Positions 6,275-6,276 of a stretch of DNA of 6,276 nt are shown here, in pieces. This DNA is from Candidatus Omnitrophota bacterium. Lineage in GTDB: Bacteria; Omnitrophota; Gorgyraeia; Duberdicusellales; 4484-171. The notes under the pieces were generated by a model. The model was not told the origin of the DNA and did not search any database. It was given only the letters and a program-made list of their open reading frames with translations. Position 1 is the stretch's first letter. The number at the start of each line of letters is the position of its first letter. The translations under genes were made by a program, and so were the position numbers. Location of the stretch: the NCBI GenBank assembly GCA_028702365.1, contig JAQVOZ010000086.1:1-6276 (forward strand), in the 5' to 3' direction.

Positions 6275-6276
6275 GG

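Overview
The whole 6276-base window is the inside of one plus-strand coding sequence. The frame starting at base 2 is open from edge to edge (2091 codons, no TAA, TAG or TGA), and neither the true start nor the stop lies in the window. There is no intergenic DNA, RNA gene, promoter, terminator or mobile element that I can support. The protein is therefore longer than 2091 residues and belongs to the class of giant multidomain bacterial proteins. Residue numbers below count from the codon at bases 2-4.

Organism: base composition is moderate and AT-leaning by eye. The style is a very long protein in which unrelated domains are joined by short Ala/Ser/Gly linkers of the type KASSSN, GRASSS and TASSSS. 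This recalls the candidate phylum Omnitrophota (formerly Omnitrophica/OP3) and relatives in the PVC group, where giant proteins are known. This assignment is inference from style; no marker gene is present.

Layout by residue: (1) 1-334, a mostly helical region I do not recognise; (2) about 335-590, a protein-kinase-like domain with D498, N503 and a DFG at 521-523, but with Glu where the usual ATP-binding Lys of strand 3 is expected; (3) linker at 605-610, then a GNAT acetyltransferase-like domain to about 830; (4) linker at 847-853, then an unrecognised region (853-1116) split by a second Ser-rich stretch at 978-985; (5) linker at 1116-1123, then a region whose last ~100 residues (1215-1318) align visually with the first GNAT domain; (6) linker at 1333-1344, then a thioredoxin-like domain with CHPC (1383-1386) and a cis-Pro candidate at 1433; (7) linker at 1477-1486, then a membrane domain with about six hydrophobic segments (1499-1687) that resembles the Mpv17/PMP22 family; (8) linker at 1740-1749, then a region with an FRG...TALDWA pattern that weakly suggests an ADP-ribosyltransferase fold; (9) linker at 1915-1925, then a third GNAT-like domain cut by the window end.

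How it may work: the chain looks like a string of enzyme modules that modify other molecules (kinase-like, acetyltransferase-like, possibly ADP-ribosyltransferase, a disulfide/redox module) with a membrane anchor in the middle. The linkers share a DNA word, CCAGCTC, seven times in the same codon phase, and two linkers share a 28-base identical stretch. This suggests that modules were added or duplicated through conserved linker DNA. A role in attack on, or interaction with, other cells is plausible for such a toolkit but is inference only.
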